DNA of 10,726 nucleotides from Saprospirales bacterium (GCA_024642645.1 JAHEAS010000058.1:1-10726), one strand, 5' to 3'. Shown: positions 1 to 7,783, counted from the stretch's first letter. Notes: generated by a model not told the origin, from the sequence alone. Made by a program: numbers and translations.

Positions 1-2097
1 AACGCACCAGTTTCACAAGTCGATACTTCAGGCAGCGATGTCATCAACATCCTTTTTTCAGACGAATTCAGCTACAACCTCATCGGAATTGACACTGTCA
101 AGCGCCTAATTGGCAACGTGGAACTTAACCAAGACGATATCTATCTTTTTTGCGACAGCGCCAGCATTCTCAACAGCCAGCGGGTGGTAGCCAAAGGGCA
201 TTTTATCCTCCAACAGGGCGACTCCACCACTATCTTCTCTGATTCAGCCCTATACCGTGCCGATACCAAAATTGCCGACCTTTACAATGATGTTTCACTG
301 GTAAAAGGAACTCAGAAGCTTTTTACCGATCACCTGGTTTACGATGCCAATACCAAAATTGCCACCTACCTTACAGGGGCAACCCTAACCGATGATTCCA
401 CTTTTTTAACCAGTGTGAAAGGCTACTACCACGCTGACAACGACGATGTTTTTTTTCGGGAAAAAGTAGTGGTTGAAAGCCCTGATTTTTCGCTCCGAAC
501 GGACACCTTGAAGTTCAATGCCCGTTCTAAAGTCGTGACATTCGTAGCACCCACGCTCATCGTTCAGGACACCGCCCGCATCTACACGGAAAGCGGCAAC
601 TACGATATCCCAAACAAAAAAGGCATTTTTAACAAGAACCCACAGTATCTTAAAAACGACCAAAAGGCGTGGGCGAGGCGCATGGAATATGACGGAAACA
701 AGGAGGAAATTATACTGGCTGGCGATGCGCATTTTCAGGATAGCACAACCAACGCTACTGCCGACCGAATCATTTACAATGAACTTCTTGGGGTGACCAT
801 CCTGCAAGGCCATGCCTTCGTAAAGGATGATAAGCGAATTATCACGGGGGACACGGTCGTTTACAACTCAAAAAAAGGCACTTATTCTACCCGTGGGCGG
901 TCTCATGTGGAGGATGGTAGCCAAGTGCTCGATGCCAATAAGCTTGACTATGATAAAGAGCGGGAGATGGGCATTGCAGTGGGGGACGTTATTTGGCAGG
1001 ACACGACAGAGCGATTGACCGTAGTCTGTGAATTTGCAGAGCACAGCAAGCAAAAAAACTACCTTAAAGCCAGCGGTGGCAAGTACGGCAGGCCATTGCT
1101 CATCAAGGTTATTGATGGCGACTCTCTTTATATCAGCGCCGACACACTGATGTCCTTAAAACCAGATTCACTAACCGTGGCTGAACCTGATAGCTTACAA
1201 AACATCGAGTTTAGCAGCCAGGATTCCACCACTTTAGATTCCACAGTTGTCCCAAAGTCGAAACCTAAAATTCTTACCCAAAAACAACCAGGCCCAAAAA
1301 AATCGAACGAGCCAGTGCCTGCTGTTCCTCAAAAGCTGTTTGAGCTTCCTTCGGAAAATGACACGCTAAAAACAGTACCCATCGTTCCTCAAGATTCAGT
1401 CCTATTAGACTCTGCCACGACCGCCACTCGTCAATCGTCAGTCGTCAGTCACCAATCCGAAGACGACCGTATCATCCTTGCTTTCCACGATGTGCGCATT
1501 TTTAAAAAGGACTTGCAGGCGCTCTGCGATTCACTGTCATACAGCTCGGTGGACTCGCTTTTTCGGCTTTTCACAGCGCTGATTATCTGGTCAGACACCT
1601 CGCAGTTCACCGCTGATACCGTAAACATTCAACTTGCCAACGACAGGATAGACCGGATTTTCCTTCGGCAAAACAGTTTCATCGTCAATTCGCCGGACGA
1701 GTTCTTTTTCAACCAAATCAAGGGTAAAAACAGCATCGCCATGTTCGATAGCAGCGAGCTGCGGCGGGTGAGGGTGGTGGGCAACGCTGAGTCGGTGTAC
1801 TATGCCCTCGATGACGACAAGGCGTATATCGGGGTGAACAAAACCCTGTGCAGCGAGATGTTGATATACTTCGGTGAAAACGAGGTAGAGGGAATCAAAT
1901 TTTATACACAACCCAAAGCGACGCTTTTTCCAATGAAAAAAGCCGATCACGAAGGGCTGAAAATGGCCGGGTTTAGTTGGCAAACAGAGCGGCGGCCAAG
2001 GTCGGTCGATGATTTGTTGAAGGCGAAAACAGTAGCGGCGGTGCCAATGGTTACGCCAGTGGAAGTGAAGCCAGACCAAGTGGAAAAAGAGAAATAG
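1..2097 (+). CDS. OstA-like protein, 5'-truncated by window edge
   Basis: The frame is open from base 1 and ends at TAG 2095-2097, giving 699 residues with the N-terminus missing; GTG 118 is internal, because the OstA-type sequence already runs through the codons before it (LIGNVELNQDDIYLFCDSA). The first ~340 residues repeat the OstA/LptA-type pattern of short beta strands (GNV.L..DD.YL.CDSA, A.YLTGATLTDDST, GDAHFQDSTTNATADRIIYN). Known family members of this kind are periplasmic beta-jellyroll proteins linked to lipopolysaccharide transport and outer-membrane biogenesis; the exact role in Bacteroidota is inferred. Residues ~380-490 form a Ser/Asp/Pro/Lys-rich linker, probably disordered, containing a heptamer DNA tract. 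The C-terminal ~200 residues (NQIKGKNSIAMF, VVGNAESVYYALDDD, GVNKTLCSEM) resemble the conserved tail of Bacteroidota OstA-like proteins. It converges on the antiporter gene, 30 bp between stops, and is not functionally tied to the nos genes. Confidence 0.85.
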   Translation, partial: NAPVSQVDTSGSDVINILFSDEFSYNLIGIDTVKRLIGNVELNQDDIYLFCDSASILNSQRVVAKGHFILQQGDSTTIFSDSALYRADTKIADLYNDVSLVKGTQKLFTDHLVYDANTKIATYLTGATLTDDSTFLTSVKGYYHADNDDVFFREKVVVESPDFSLRTDTLKFNARSKVVTFVAPTLIVQDTARIYTESGNYDIPNKKGIFNKNPQYLKNDQKAWARRMEYDGNKEEIILAGDAHFQDSTTNATADRIIYNELLGVTILQGHAFVKDDKRIITGDTVVYNSKKGTYSTRGRSHVEDGSQVLDANKLDYDKEREMGIAVGDVIWQDTTERLTVVCEFAEHSKQKNYLKASGGKYGRPLLIKVIDGDSLYISADTLMSLKPDSLTVAEPDSLQNIEFSSQDSTTLDSTVVPKSKPKILTQKQPGPKKSNEPVPAVPQKLFELPSENDTLKTVPIVPQDSVLLDSATTATRQSSVVSHQSEDDRIILAFHDVRIFKKDLQALCDSLSYSSVDSLFRLFTALIIWSDTSQFTADTVNIQLANDRIDRIFLRQNSFIVNSPDEFFFNQIKGKNSIAMFDSSELRRVRVVGNAESVYYALDDDKAYIGVNKTLCSEMLIYFGENEVEGIKFYTQPKATLFPMKKADHEGLKMAGFSWQTERRPRSVDDLLKAKTVAAVPMVTPVEVKPDQVEKEK
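1429..1457 (+). repeat. 7-bp tandem repeat tract inside the OstA-like CDS
   Basis: Four consecutive 7-bp units are visible: CGTCAAT, CGTCAGT, CGTCAGT, CACCAAT. They encode R477-S486 of the visible fragment (RQSSVVSHQS) inside a low-complexity linker. The last unit is identical to units in the hairpin array after nosZ (7706-7783), and the others differ from CACCAGT/CACCAAT at two positions. The shared period and unit suggest one repeat family; the reading frame is kept open through it. Confidence 0.6.
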
Positions 2098-2127
2098 CGA
2101 CCTGTTCCCGTCGGTGCCTTTCCAGTC

Positions 2128-3600
2128 TTAATTTTCTTCAACCAATTCATTTCCTTTTGCCAACTGCCTTATTTTAATATTCAAAGCCGCAAACAACAAG
2201 GTCATGAATGGGCTTAGGTAATTGAAAACAGCATAAATAAAATAGTCGAAAACCGAGACACCCAGCACGCCTGACTGATAGGCACCGCAGGTGTTCCAAG
2301 GCACAAGCACAGAGGTCACGGTGCCACTGTCTTCCAAGGTCCGGCTCAGGTTTTCCGGTGCGAGACCTCGCTTTGCGTAAGCTTTGGCGAACATTTTACC
2401 AGGTACAACAATGGCGAGATACTGGTCGGAGGCTGTCACGTTCAGTGCGAGGCAACTGGCTACTGTGCTGGCAAAAAGGCCAAAAACCGAATGTGCCATG
2501 CCCAACAACGCATTGCTGATGCGGCTCAATGCGCCAATAGCGTCCATCACGCCACCAAAAACCATAGCACACATGATGAGCCAGATAGTACCCATCATCC
2601 CGGCCATGCCTTTTGCGTTGAAGAGGTCGCTCAGGGTGGCGTTATCAGTAGCGATGCTTGTGCCTTCCGTCATGGCCATCATCACGCCTTTGTAGGCACT
2701 GGTGAAAGTCAGGCTATCCGCTCCGGCGATTTTTTGTACTACATCGGGTTGGAAAATAATGGCGAAAATGGCTCCCAACAAGCTGCCTATCAGAAGGGCG
2801 ATGATGGGTTGTGTTTTTTTGACAATCATTAAAATGACAGCTAATGGCACCAGGAACAGCCAGCCATTTATGTTGAAAGTTTGCTTGATGGAAGCGAGGA
2901 TTGGTGCAGGGTCAGCAGCGCCGGATGTATCTTGCGCAAAGTTCAATATTACAAAAACGATGAGGGTGACGATGATGGTAGGTACTGTCGTGAAAGCCAT
3001 ATACCTAATGTGTGTAAATAGCTCGCTGCCTGCCATGGCCGGTGCGAGGTTGGTAGTGTCTGATAGCGGCGACATTTTATCCCCAAAATAGGCGCCCGAA
3101 ATCACTGCCCCTGCCACCATTCCGATTGGCATTCCGATGGCCTTCCCGATGCCGATGAGGGCGATGCCAACTGTAGCGGAGGTCGTCCAGGAGCTGCCCG
3201 TGGCCAAGGAAATGATACAGCAAATTACCAATGTGGCTGGCAGGAAAATGCTCGGATGTAGTATTTGCAAGCCATAATAAATCATGGCAGGAATGATGCC
3301 GCTGATGAGCCAGGACCCGGCTAAAGCCCCCACCAACAAAAGTATTATGATTGCCCCAGAAGTTGACCTGAAATTTTGGCCCACTTCCTCCAACATAGTT
3401 TGGTAGCTCACTTTGTTGAGAAAGCCAACAACGGCCGCTACTGCCCCGCCAATGAGCAGGATGAATTGGTTTGAGCCACTAAGCGCGTCGTCGCCGAACA
3501 CATAAACATTATGGGCCAACAGGGCAACCAAAATGATAACAGGGAGGAGCGCTTCCCAGATGTTGAGTTCTTTGTTCCGGATGATTTTATGGTCTTCCAT
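2128..3600 (-). CDS. nhaC: Na+/H+ antiporter, NhaC family
   Basis: A 490-residue polytopic inner-membrane protein with about 11-12 hydrophobic segments. The family exchanges cytoplasmic Na+ for external H+ and serves pH and sodium homeostasis. The diagnostic stretch is SGAYFGDKMSPLSDTTNLAP at residues ~168-187, preceded by GSSWTTSATVGIALIGIG (~135-152). A second conserved block near residue 415-440 contains LEDSGTVTSVLVPWNTCGAY. Length and motifs fit intact NhaC. The start is ATG 3600-3598, directly abutting a 9-bp inverted repeat. It lies downstream of nosY on the same strand, but the 186-bp gap suggests its own promoter rather than membership of the nos operon. Members of this superfamily can also exchange other substrates (for example malate/lactate in MleN-like proteins), so substrate is inferred from the family. 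Confidence 0.9.
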   Translation of the reverse strand: MEDHKIIRNKELNIWEALLPVIILVALLAHNVYVFGDDALSGSNQFILLIGGAVAAVVGFLNKVSYQTMLEEVGQNFRSTSGAIIILLLVGALAGSWLISGIIPAMIYYGLQILHPSIFLPATLVICCIISLATGSSWTTSATVGIALIGIGKAIGMPIGMVAGAVISGAYFGDKMSPLSDTTNLAPAMAGSELFTHIRYMAFTTVPTIIVTLIVFVILNFAQDTSGAADPAPILASIKQTFNINGWLFLVPLAVILMIVKKTQPIIALLIGSLLGAIFAIIFQPDVVQKIAGADSLTFTSAYKGVMMAMTEGTSIATDNATLSDLFNAKGMAGMMGTIWLIMCAMVFGGVMDAIGALSRISNALLGMAHSVFGLFASTVASCLALNVTASDQYLAIVVPGKMFAKAYAKRGLAPENLSRTLEDSGTVTSVLVPWNTCGAYQSGVLGVSVFDYFIYAVFNYLSPFMTLLFAALNIKIRQLAKGNELVEEN

Positions 3601-3635
3601 TTACCTTGCGTTTTTTAAACAAGGAAGCAAGGTAA
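3601..3635 (-). promoter_or_regulatory. Inverted repeat abutting the nhaC start codon
   Basis: TTACCTTGC (3601-3609) and GCAAGGTAA (3627-3635) are perfect 9-bp inverted arms around a 17-nt loop. In the nhaC transcript the hairpin would end at the base before the ATG and could hide the start region; on DNA it could be an operator. Read on the plus strand the second arm is followed by T-rich sequence (3636-3642), like a terminator, but no plus-strand gene reads into it. The rest of the nosY-nhaC gap (3636-3786) shows no clear -33/-7 Bacteroidota promoter and no convincing terminator for the nos operon. Confidence 0.45.
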
Positions 3636-3786
3636 TTTTTTTCTGGAGAATTGAATGAAATTCAGTCTTGGTTTGGAAGACCCAAATGCCTGTTTTCCAC
3701 GCCAATTAGGGTGTAGTAGATATGCTATGGCTGTCCAGATTTTTGTAATCGTGGCTAAGAAATCAAGGGAAAGTTGCAGCGTATTT

Positions 3787-4569
3787 TCAAAAATCCTTCC
3801 TTATTGCCACCATTCGAATACTCAAAATGGGCAATACCACCCACATCGCCAGCACTATCATCGAAACGGCCATGCCAAGTCCTGTCCCCAAGAACTTACG
3901 GAAAACTGCCCCGGTAAAGCCCATCAGTGCCGAGATGTCCAATTTTAATAAAATGAGGATGCGGGATAGGTCAATTGGATTGAGCACAGAAGCAATGAGC
4001 GAAAATTTTTCGAGCGGATATTCCGAAAATATGGAAAGCGAGAGCAGTAAAATGCCATCGTAAATCACGGCAAAAAACAGCCAGGCTAATATCGCCAGGC
4101 CGAAACCTTTGATACGGTTTTCGTTTTTCAAAGCAATGAAAAAAGCGATGGCACTGAATACAAACGAAAGCACTACACCAATCAGCAACAGCATCAAGAA
4201 ATTACCTGCCTGTGCAGAGCCAAAAACACCATAAATAATAAACGGCAGGCCTACTCCAATTGCCCAACTGGCTGACAATGAGGCTGCTACGCCGAGGTAT
4301 TGCCCCAAGAAAATACTCGTCCGCTTGACTGGTTGCGCCAGCAAAAGCTCCGTAAATTCCCTTGAATTGTAATAGTACATCACCCCGAACATGGTGGCGA
4401 TGAGCGGACAAAGCAGCAGTACCACGTTCATCAGACTGATGACCACTTTTGATAAGTCACTGCTCAACCAGAGCAGCGAAAACGTGAACAGCATGTAAAA
4501 CCCACAGTAGATGTAAGTCCATCGGCTACGAATAAGGTCGAAAAAGCTGTATTTTAATATTTTGAACAT
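3787..4569 (-). CDS. nosY: NosY, ABC permease for nitrous oxide reductase maturation
   Basis: A 260-residue inner-membrane protein with six likely helices (~18-36, 43-66, 88-113, 122-147, 156-180, 229-253). NosY is the membrane half of the NosDFY complex, which is needed to assemble the CuZ centre of NosZ. Family-typical features seen here are YYNSREFTELLLAQPVKR (~66-83), NPIDLSR (197-203) and the cytoplasmic/periplasmic-edge motif DISALMGFTGAVF (211-223). It starts at ATG 4569, 38 bp after the nosF stop, and is the last nos gene in the block. Length is slightly under the ~270-275 residues common in proteobacterial NosY, without sign of truncation. Confidence 0.93.
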   Translation of the reverse strand: MFKILKYSFFDLIRSRWTYIYCGFYMLFTFSLLWLSSDLSKVVISLMNVVLLLCPLIATMFGVMYYYNSREFTELLLAQPVKRTSIFLGQYLGVAASLSASWAIGVGLPFIIYGVFGSAQAGNFLMLLLIGVVLSFVFSAIAFFIALKNENRIKGFGLAILAWLFFAVIYDGILLLSLSIFSEYPLEKFSLIASVLNPIDLSRILILLKLDISALMGFTGAVFRKFLGTGLGMAVSMIVLAMWVVLPILSIRMVAIRKDF

Positions 4570-4607
4570 GCTGTTTATTTAGAGCTGGAGGATGAAAAAT
4601 CAGGCTT

Positions 4608-5327
4608 TCAAGCAGGCATTTCAGCCATCTGTTTTTCAAGCAGCTTTGCTATGGCCCGCTCCACGTTAGGTTCCTCCGATTTTTCCTTTAGTTCTTTCAA
4701 ACTGCCCCTAAAATGGATTTGACCTTCGAGCAAAAAAACGACCTCCTCGGCGAGTTCTTCAACTAGGCTCATTACGTGAGTAGTGATGAGGATTGTTTTA
4801 CCCTTCATTCGCTGTTGGTGAATGAGTTCCTTCAATCTGACCATCGAAATGGGGTCAAGCCCAGCGGTCGGCTCGTCGAGGATGATAATGGGGCAGTCGT
4901 ACATGAATGTGAGCACGAGGTTCACTTTCTGGCGGGTTCCGCCGGAGAGGTTGCCGAGGCGTTTGTCGAGAAATGGCCGTAGCTCAAAAAGTGAAATTAA
5001 TGCTTCATCATTGGCAGTGCTGGAATTGAGGTCTTTTACCATTCGAATCAGCTCAGCCACAGTCAGGTTTTCAGGAAAACGGGCGATTTGCGGCAAATAA
5101 GCAATCTGGTTGCGATATCGCCATTTACCGGCAACATTCTCTCCTTGCACGGAGATGGTTCCACTGTCGGGCAGCACCATGCCGAGGATGGACTTGATAA
5201 TCGTTGTTTTGCCAGAGCCATTGGGGCCGAGCACAGCAGTTATGCCTGGTCTGTCGAATTTCAGGTCAATTCCCCTAAGCACCTTATTCGCACCGAAAGA
5301 TTTGTGAAGTTGTTGTATTGAAATCAT
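4608..5327 (-). CDS. nosF: NosF, ABC-type ATPase for nitrous oxide reductase maturation
   Basis: A 239-residue cytoplasmic ABC ATPase that powers the NosDFY complex. The Walker A motif GPNGSGKTT is at residues 34-42, the Q-loop glutamine at Q80, the ABC signature LSGGTRQK at 127-134, Walker B plus catalytic glutamate IIILDEP at 147-153 (E152), and the switch histidine at H184; all catalytic elements are present. ABC ATPases are hard to assign by motif alone, so the NosF name rests on position between nosD and nosY. Its ATG (5327) overlaps the nosD stop as ATGA, implying translational coupling. The C-terminal ~30 residues are a charged helix (KEKSEEPNVERAIAKLLEKQ), as is common in this subfamily. 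Confidence 0.93.
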   Translation of the reverse strand: MISIQQLHKSFGANKVLRGIDLKFDRPGITAVLGPNGSGKTTIIKSILGMVLPDSGTISVQGENVAGKWRYRNQIAYLPQIARFPENLTVAELIRMVKDLNSSTANDEALISLFELRPFLDKRLGNLSGGTRQKVNLVLTFMYDCPIIILDEPTAGLDPISMVRLKELIHQQRMKGKTILITTHVMSLVEELAEEVVFLLEGQIHFRGSLKELKEKSEEPNVERAIAKLLEKQMAEMPA

Positions 5328-6670
5328 TTTAAGTGGTTTTCTGCACCTTCTTGACTATTCATTGCAGGCTGCAAAAACTTGCCTGGTAGTGGTGGATTTG
5401 GCAAGGCGTTATTTGTCGTTTTCACAGTACTCACTACTGTCCACTTTTTCATCCGAGGTTGATTATCTACCACGTTTTCAGGGGTAAAAATAGGGCTTAC
5501 CTTTTCTGAAAAATTAAGGATGTCAATAAAAAGGCTGCGCAGCAGTACCATAGACTCGGGTGTCTGGCTGACCACATGGCTGAAAAGTTTCATTGGGCGG
5601 TGCGGTACGTCGCCGATGCCGTTGTGGTCGAGGTCGTAACCAGCATAGTCGCTCCAGAAATTGCCATCAAACTTGTTGTCCACCCCAGACGTATGTACGG
5701 CGAGGTCGAAGCTGTTACCGATAAAATTGTTGGAAGTTATTTGAAGGTTTTGGCAGCCTCCTGAAATCCGCATCGCCCATCCGTTTTGGATAAAATTGTT
5801 CTTGGAGTAAACAATCCTATTGGAGGTTTCGGCAAAGATACCGACCGTGTTTTCTTGAAATTGGTTGCCTTCTATCTCCGAATCATGGATTTCTTTCAAT
5901 AGTAGCCCAAAGGCGGACGGGCCCCAATTTTTTTCAAACAAATTGCCGTGCATCCCAATCCGTTTGGAGTACATGACAGCTACACCGGCGCCATTGTTTC
6001 GAAAAGTGTTTTGCAGGTAGTTGTCATCATTTGAAAACATGAAATGGAGGCCGTAGCGAACGTTGTGTTCGCTCAAGTTGCCTTTGATGGTGCTGGAATT
6101 GACGAACTCAAGGTAAATACCATCTCGGTGGCCACTTGTCCAATTATTGATAATCTTTACGTTGTCGCAGTACCAGAGGTGGATGGCATTGCCGGAACTC
6201 ACCTCCTCTTTAGCCTCACCGTGGACGGTGTTGCCCTCTATAATTCCATTTTTGGAGTGCTGTGAATAGATGCCGAAGAATGCGTTTTTCAGTTGGTTGT
6301 TTTTGATGCAAAAATCGCTAACCTCCCTGAGGCGAATGGCGGCACGATCCTCGGTGTAACTGGTACCAACATTTTCGATTTTAAAACTCTCGATATGTAC
6401 GTGGTTAGAAGCGACGGTGATGATTTCTGTTTTGCCTTCGCCATCTAAGACGGGCCAGTTTTTGCCAATCAGCCACAATTCCTTGTCAATCAGTAGGTTG
6501 CCTTCTGCAAAATGGCCGCCGTCAACAGTTACGGTGTCGCATGGGTCAGCGAGCCGAATTCCCTCTTTGACGGAAAAAACGGGGCAGGTTGGGCAAACAA
6601 GGATATTATTTGCCCAAATAGCTCCCTGCCCCATAGGGATTAAGAAGCATGTCAAAATCCATCTAAACAT
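5324..6670 (-). CDS. nosD: NosD, periplasmic beta-helix copper-site assembly protein
   Basis: A 448-residue exported protein. Residues 1-20 form a Sec signal peptide ending in IWA. The body (~50-330) is a right-handed parallel beta-helix of PbH1/CASH repeats, with recurring N-rich turns such as IKNNQLKNAFFGIY, IEGNTVHG, IINNWTSGHRDGIYLE and IEGNQFQENTVGIF. It also carries the NosD hallmarks RYGLHFMFSNDD and NFWSDYAGYDLDHNGIGDVP. NosD is the periplasmic partner of NosFY and works with NosL in copper delivery to NosZ. A CPTC motif lies at residues 26-29, just after the predicted cleavage site. After the usual NosD end (DNQPRMKK) there is an additional ~39-residue tail (410-448) that looks low-complexity and non-conserved. 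It follows nosL by 15 bp and overlaps nosF by 4 bp. Confidence 0.94.
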   Translation of the reverse strand: MFRWILTCFLIPMGQGAIWANNILVCPTCPVFSVKEGIRLADPCDTVTVDGGHFAEGNLLIDKELWLIGKNWPVLDGEGKTEIITVASNHVHIESFKIENVGTSYTEDRAAIRLREVSDFCIKNNQLKNAFFGIYSQHSKNGIIEGNTVHGEAKEEVSSGNAIHLWYCDNVKIINNWTSGHRDGIYLEFVNSSTIKGNLSEHNVRYGLHFMFSNDDNYLQNTFRNNGAGVAVMYSKRIGMHGNLFEKNWGPSAFGLLLKEIHDSEIEGNQFQENTVGIFAETSNRIVYSKNNFIQNGWAMRISGGCQNLQITSNNFIGNSFDLAVHTSGVDNKFDGNFWSDYAGYDLDHNGIGDVPHRPMKLFSHVVSQTPESMVLLRSLFIDILNFSEKVSPIFTPENVVDNQPRMKKWTVVSTVKTTNNALPNPPLPGKFLQPAMNSQEGAENHLK

Positions 6671-6685
6671 GTGAGAGATTTGTAA

Positions 6686-7117
6686 TTATTCTTCAAAAAG
6701 TGTAACTATTTCTGCCCAAGTATGAACTTCGCCACCCTTATTTGCCTGCATTTTTGAGGCACTTTGCTCGTTATTCCATGCGGACAAATACCCACCCATA
6801 GGGCTTGGGATTTCTTTGGAAATAAGGTACGAGCTGGTGGTCGCATCCTGCCAATCCTTCGGCGATTCAAAGTCTCGGACAAGATAGAGAGCGTAGTTGC
6901 TCTGGTCGTTTTCTTTCAAAAAAGCCATCATGCATTCAATGGCATCGAACTTGAAAACCTTGCTTTTAGTCGTCACCAGTTCAGCCGCAAATTGCTCATC
7001 CACAATGGTCATTTTGCAATGTGCGCAAACATCCTGTCCGAGGGAAAGGGGCTGTGGCGCTGGTTGACATGCAACCAGTAAACAGGTGATGGCCAAAGGC
7101 ATGATGGCTTTTCTCAT
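6686..7117 (-). CDS. nosL: NosL, copper-chaperone lipoprotein
   Basis: A 143-residue lipoprotein that binds Cu(I) and hands it to the NosDFY/NosZ assembly route. I chose ATG 7117 because it opens a short signal peptide with lipobox LVAC (C17) and because it overlaps the preceding stop as ATGA; a frame extending to 7207 would add 30 arginine/tyrosine-rich residues inside the upstream gene. The copper-site region is CAHCKM at 31-36, followed by KFDAIECMM (56-64) and SPMGGYLSAW (105-114), all typical of NosL. The lipid anchor would place it in the periplasm on a membrane. Its position directly before nosD matches clade II and Bacteroidota nos clusters. Confidence 0.93.
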   Translation of the reverse strand: MRKAIMPLAITCLLVACQPAPQPLSLGQDVCAHCKMTIVDEQFAAELVTTKSKVFKFDAIECMMAFLKENDQSNYALYLVRDFESPKDWQDATTSSYLISKEIPSPMGGYLSAWNNEQSASKMQANKGGEVHTWAEIVTLFEE

Positions 7118-7695
7118 TGAACAACGGTTTTTCTTTTTTGGAGCCAAGTGGCGATTGTACCTAAGATAAATGTACCGCCAATAAACCAACCGCCAATATA
7201 AGGCCATGATTTTGCTAAAAAGTTCAGGAGTGTTTTATTTCCAATTAGTGGTGGTTGGTAGGCCATGCCTGGCACTTTAATTGGCGCAGTGGGGCTTAGG
7301 TTGTGGCCATAGTCATATTCCCATTGATAGAAATCATAAAGCCCTAACGCGCAGCCTACTAGTCCCAATAATAGCCAGCCCATCCACCATTTCCAGCGGC
7401 CCGTGAAAGCCAGGATCATGCCTAGTGCTGACATAGCAAGCACAACAATGGGAAAGTATTTGAACTCCTTGAAATCATCTGGTTCGATATATTTCATCCC
7501 TACATAGTGGTTCAGGATGTTGATATTTTGGAGTGTGCCTTCCTCGCTCCCGGTGATTTTATTTATCCAAATGTACATCGTTACCCCTTTCGGGTATTGT
7601 GGAGCTATCAGCGTGATGGACCACATCGGAAAAACAAAGAGCGTCAGCATCATCGCCGCTGCGAGGAAGAATAGAATCTTTGGAAAGGATTTCAT
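7114..7695 (-). CDS. Nos-cluster membrane protein of unknown function (NosB position)
   Basis: A 193-residue protein with four likely helices (~5-27, 81-98, 102-121, 164-185) and two sizeable non-cytoplasmic loops. The first loop (28-80) holds YPKGVTMYIW and a striking NINILNHYVGM segment (58-67); the second (122-163) holds YQWEYDYGHNLSPTAP and VPGMAYQPP. Both loops contain His, Met and Tyr residues that could bind metal, but no canonical haem, Fe-S or CxxC motif is present, so no function can be read from the sequence. In clade II nos clusters (for example Wolinella) a polytopic membrane protein called NosB follows nosZ; this gene has the same place, but homology to NosB is inferred from position and topology only. 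It starts at ATG 7695, 84 bp after nosZ, and its stop overlaps nosL by 4 bp. Confidence 0.8.
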   Translation of the reverse strand: MKSFPKILFFLAAAMMLTLFVFPMWSITLIAPQYPKGVTMYIWINKITGSEEGTLQNINILNHYVGMKYIEPDDFKEFKYFPIVVLAMSALGMILAFTGRWKWWMGWLLLGLVGCALGLYDFYQWEYDYGHNLSPTAPIKVPGMAYQPPLIGNKTLLNFLAKSWPYIGGWFIGGTFILGTIATWLQKRKTVVQ

Positions 7696-7705
7696 TTTAG
7701 GAATC

Positions 7706-7783
7706 TTGGGTAATCAGTGATTAGAGACTGGTGATTGGAAATGAGTACCAATCACCAGTCACAATACACCAATCACCAATTAC
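7706..7783. repeat. Heptamer-repeat hairpin at the nosZ 3' end
   Basis: The plus strand from 7746 reads TACCAAT, CACCAGT, CACAATA, CACCAAT, CACCAAT, all in 7-bp phase; the minus strand from 7733 down reads CACCAGT, CTCTAAT, CACTGAT, TACCCAA in the same phase. The two arms are inverted: 7726-7738 pairs perfectly with 7748-7760 (13 bp, 9-nt loop), and 7710-7722 pairs with 7771-7783 at 11 of 13 positions. The nosZ stop codon (7780-7782) lies inside the outer arm. No T-run follows on the nosZ strand, so an intrinsic terminator is unlikely; mRNA processing or 3'-end protection of nosZ is possible. Confidence 0.75.

Noticed and set aside
406..813. 135-residue open frame on the minus strand
   Set aside because: It lies wholly antisense to the OstA-like gene and shows no recognisable domain; it is a shadow of the real coding frame.
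1591..2079. 162-residue open frame on the minus strand
   Set aside because: Antisense to the conserved C-terminal OstA-like region, with His/Arg-rich composition typical of a shadow frame.
2098..2127. Possible terminator between the convergent OstA-like and nhaC genes
   Set aside because: Only a 4-bp stem (CGAC/GTCG) with no clear T-run; not enough for a terminator.
3655..3948. Plus-strand open frame spanning the nosY-nhaC gap
   Set aside because: It runs antisense into the end of nosY, has no family resemblance and no credible upstream signals.
7118..7207. 30-residue N-terminal extension of NosL
   Set aside because: It would precede the lipoprotein signal peptide and overlap the upstream gene by 94 bp; the ATGA-coupled start at 7117 explains the protein better.
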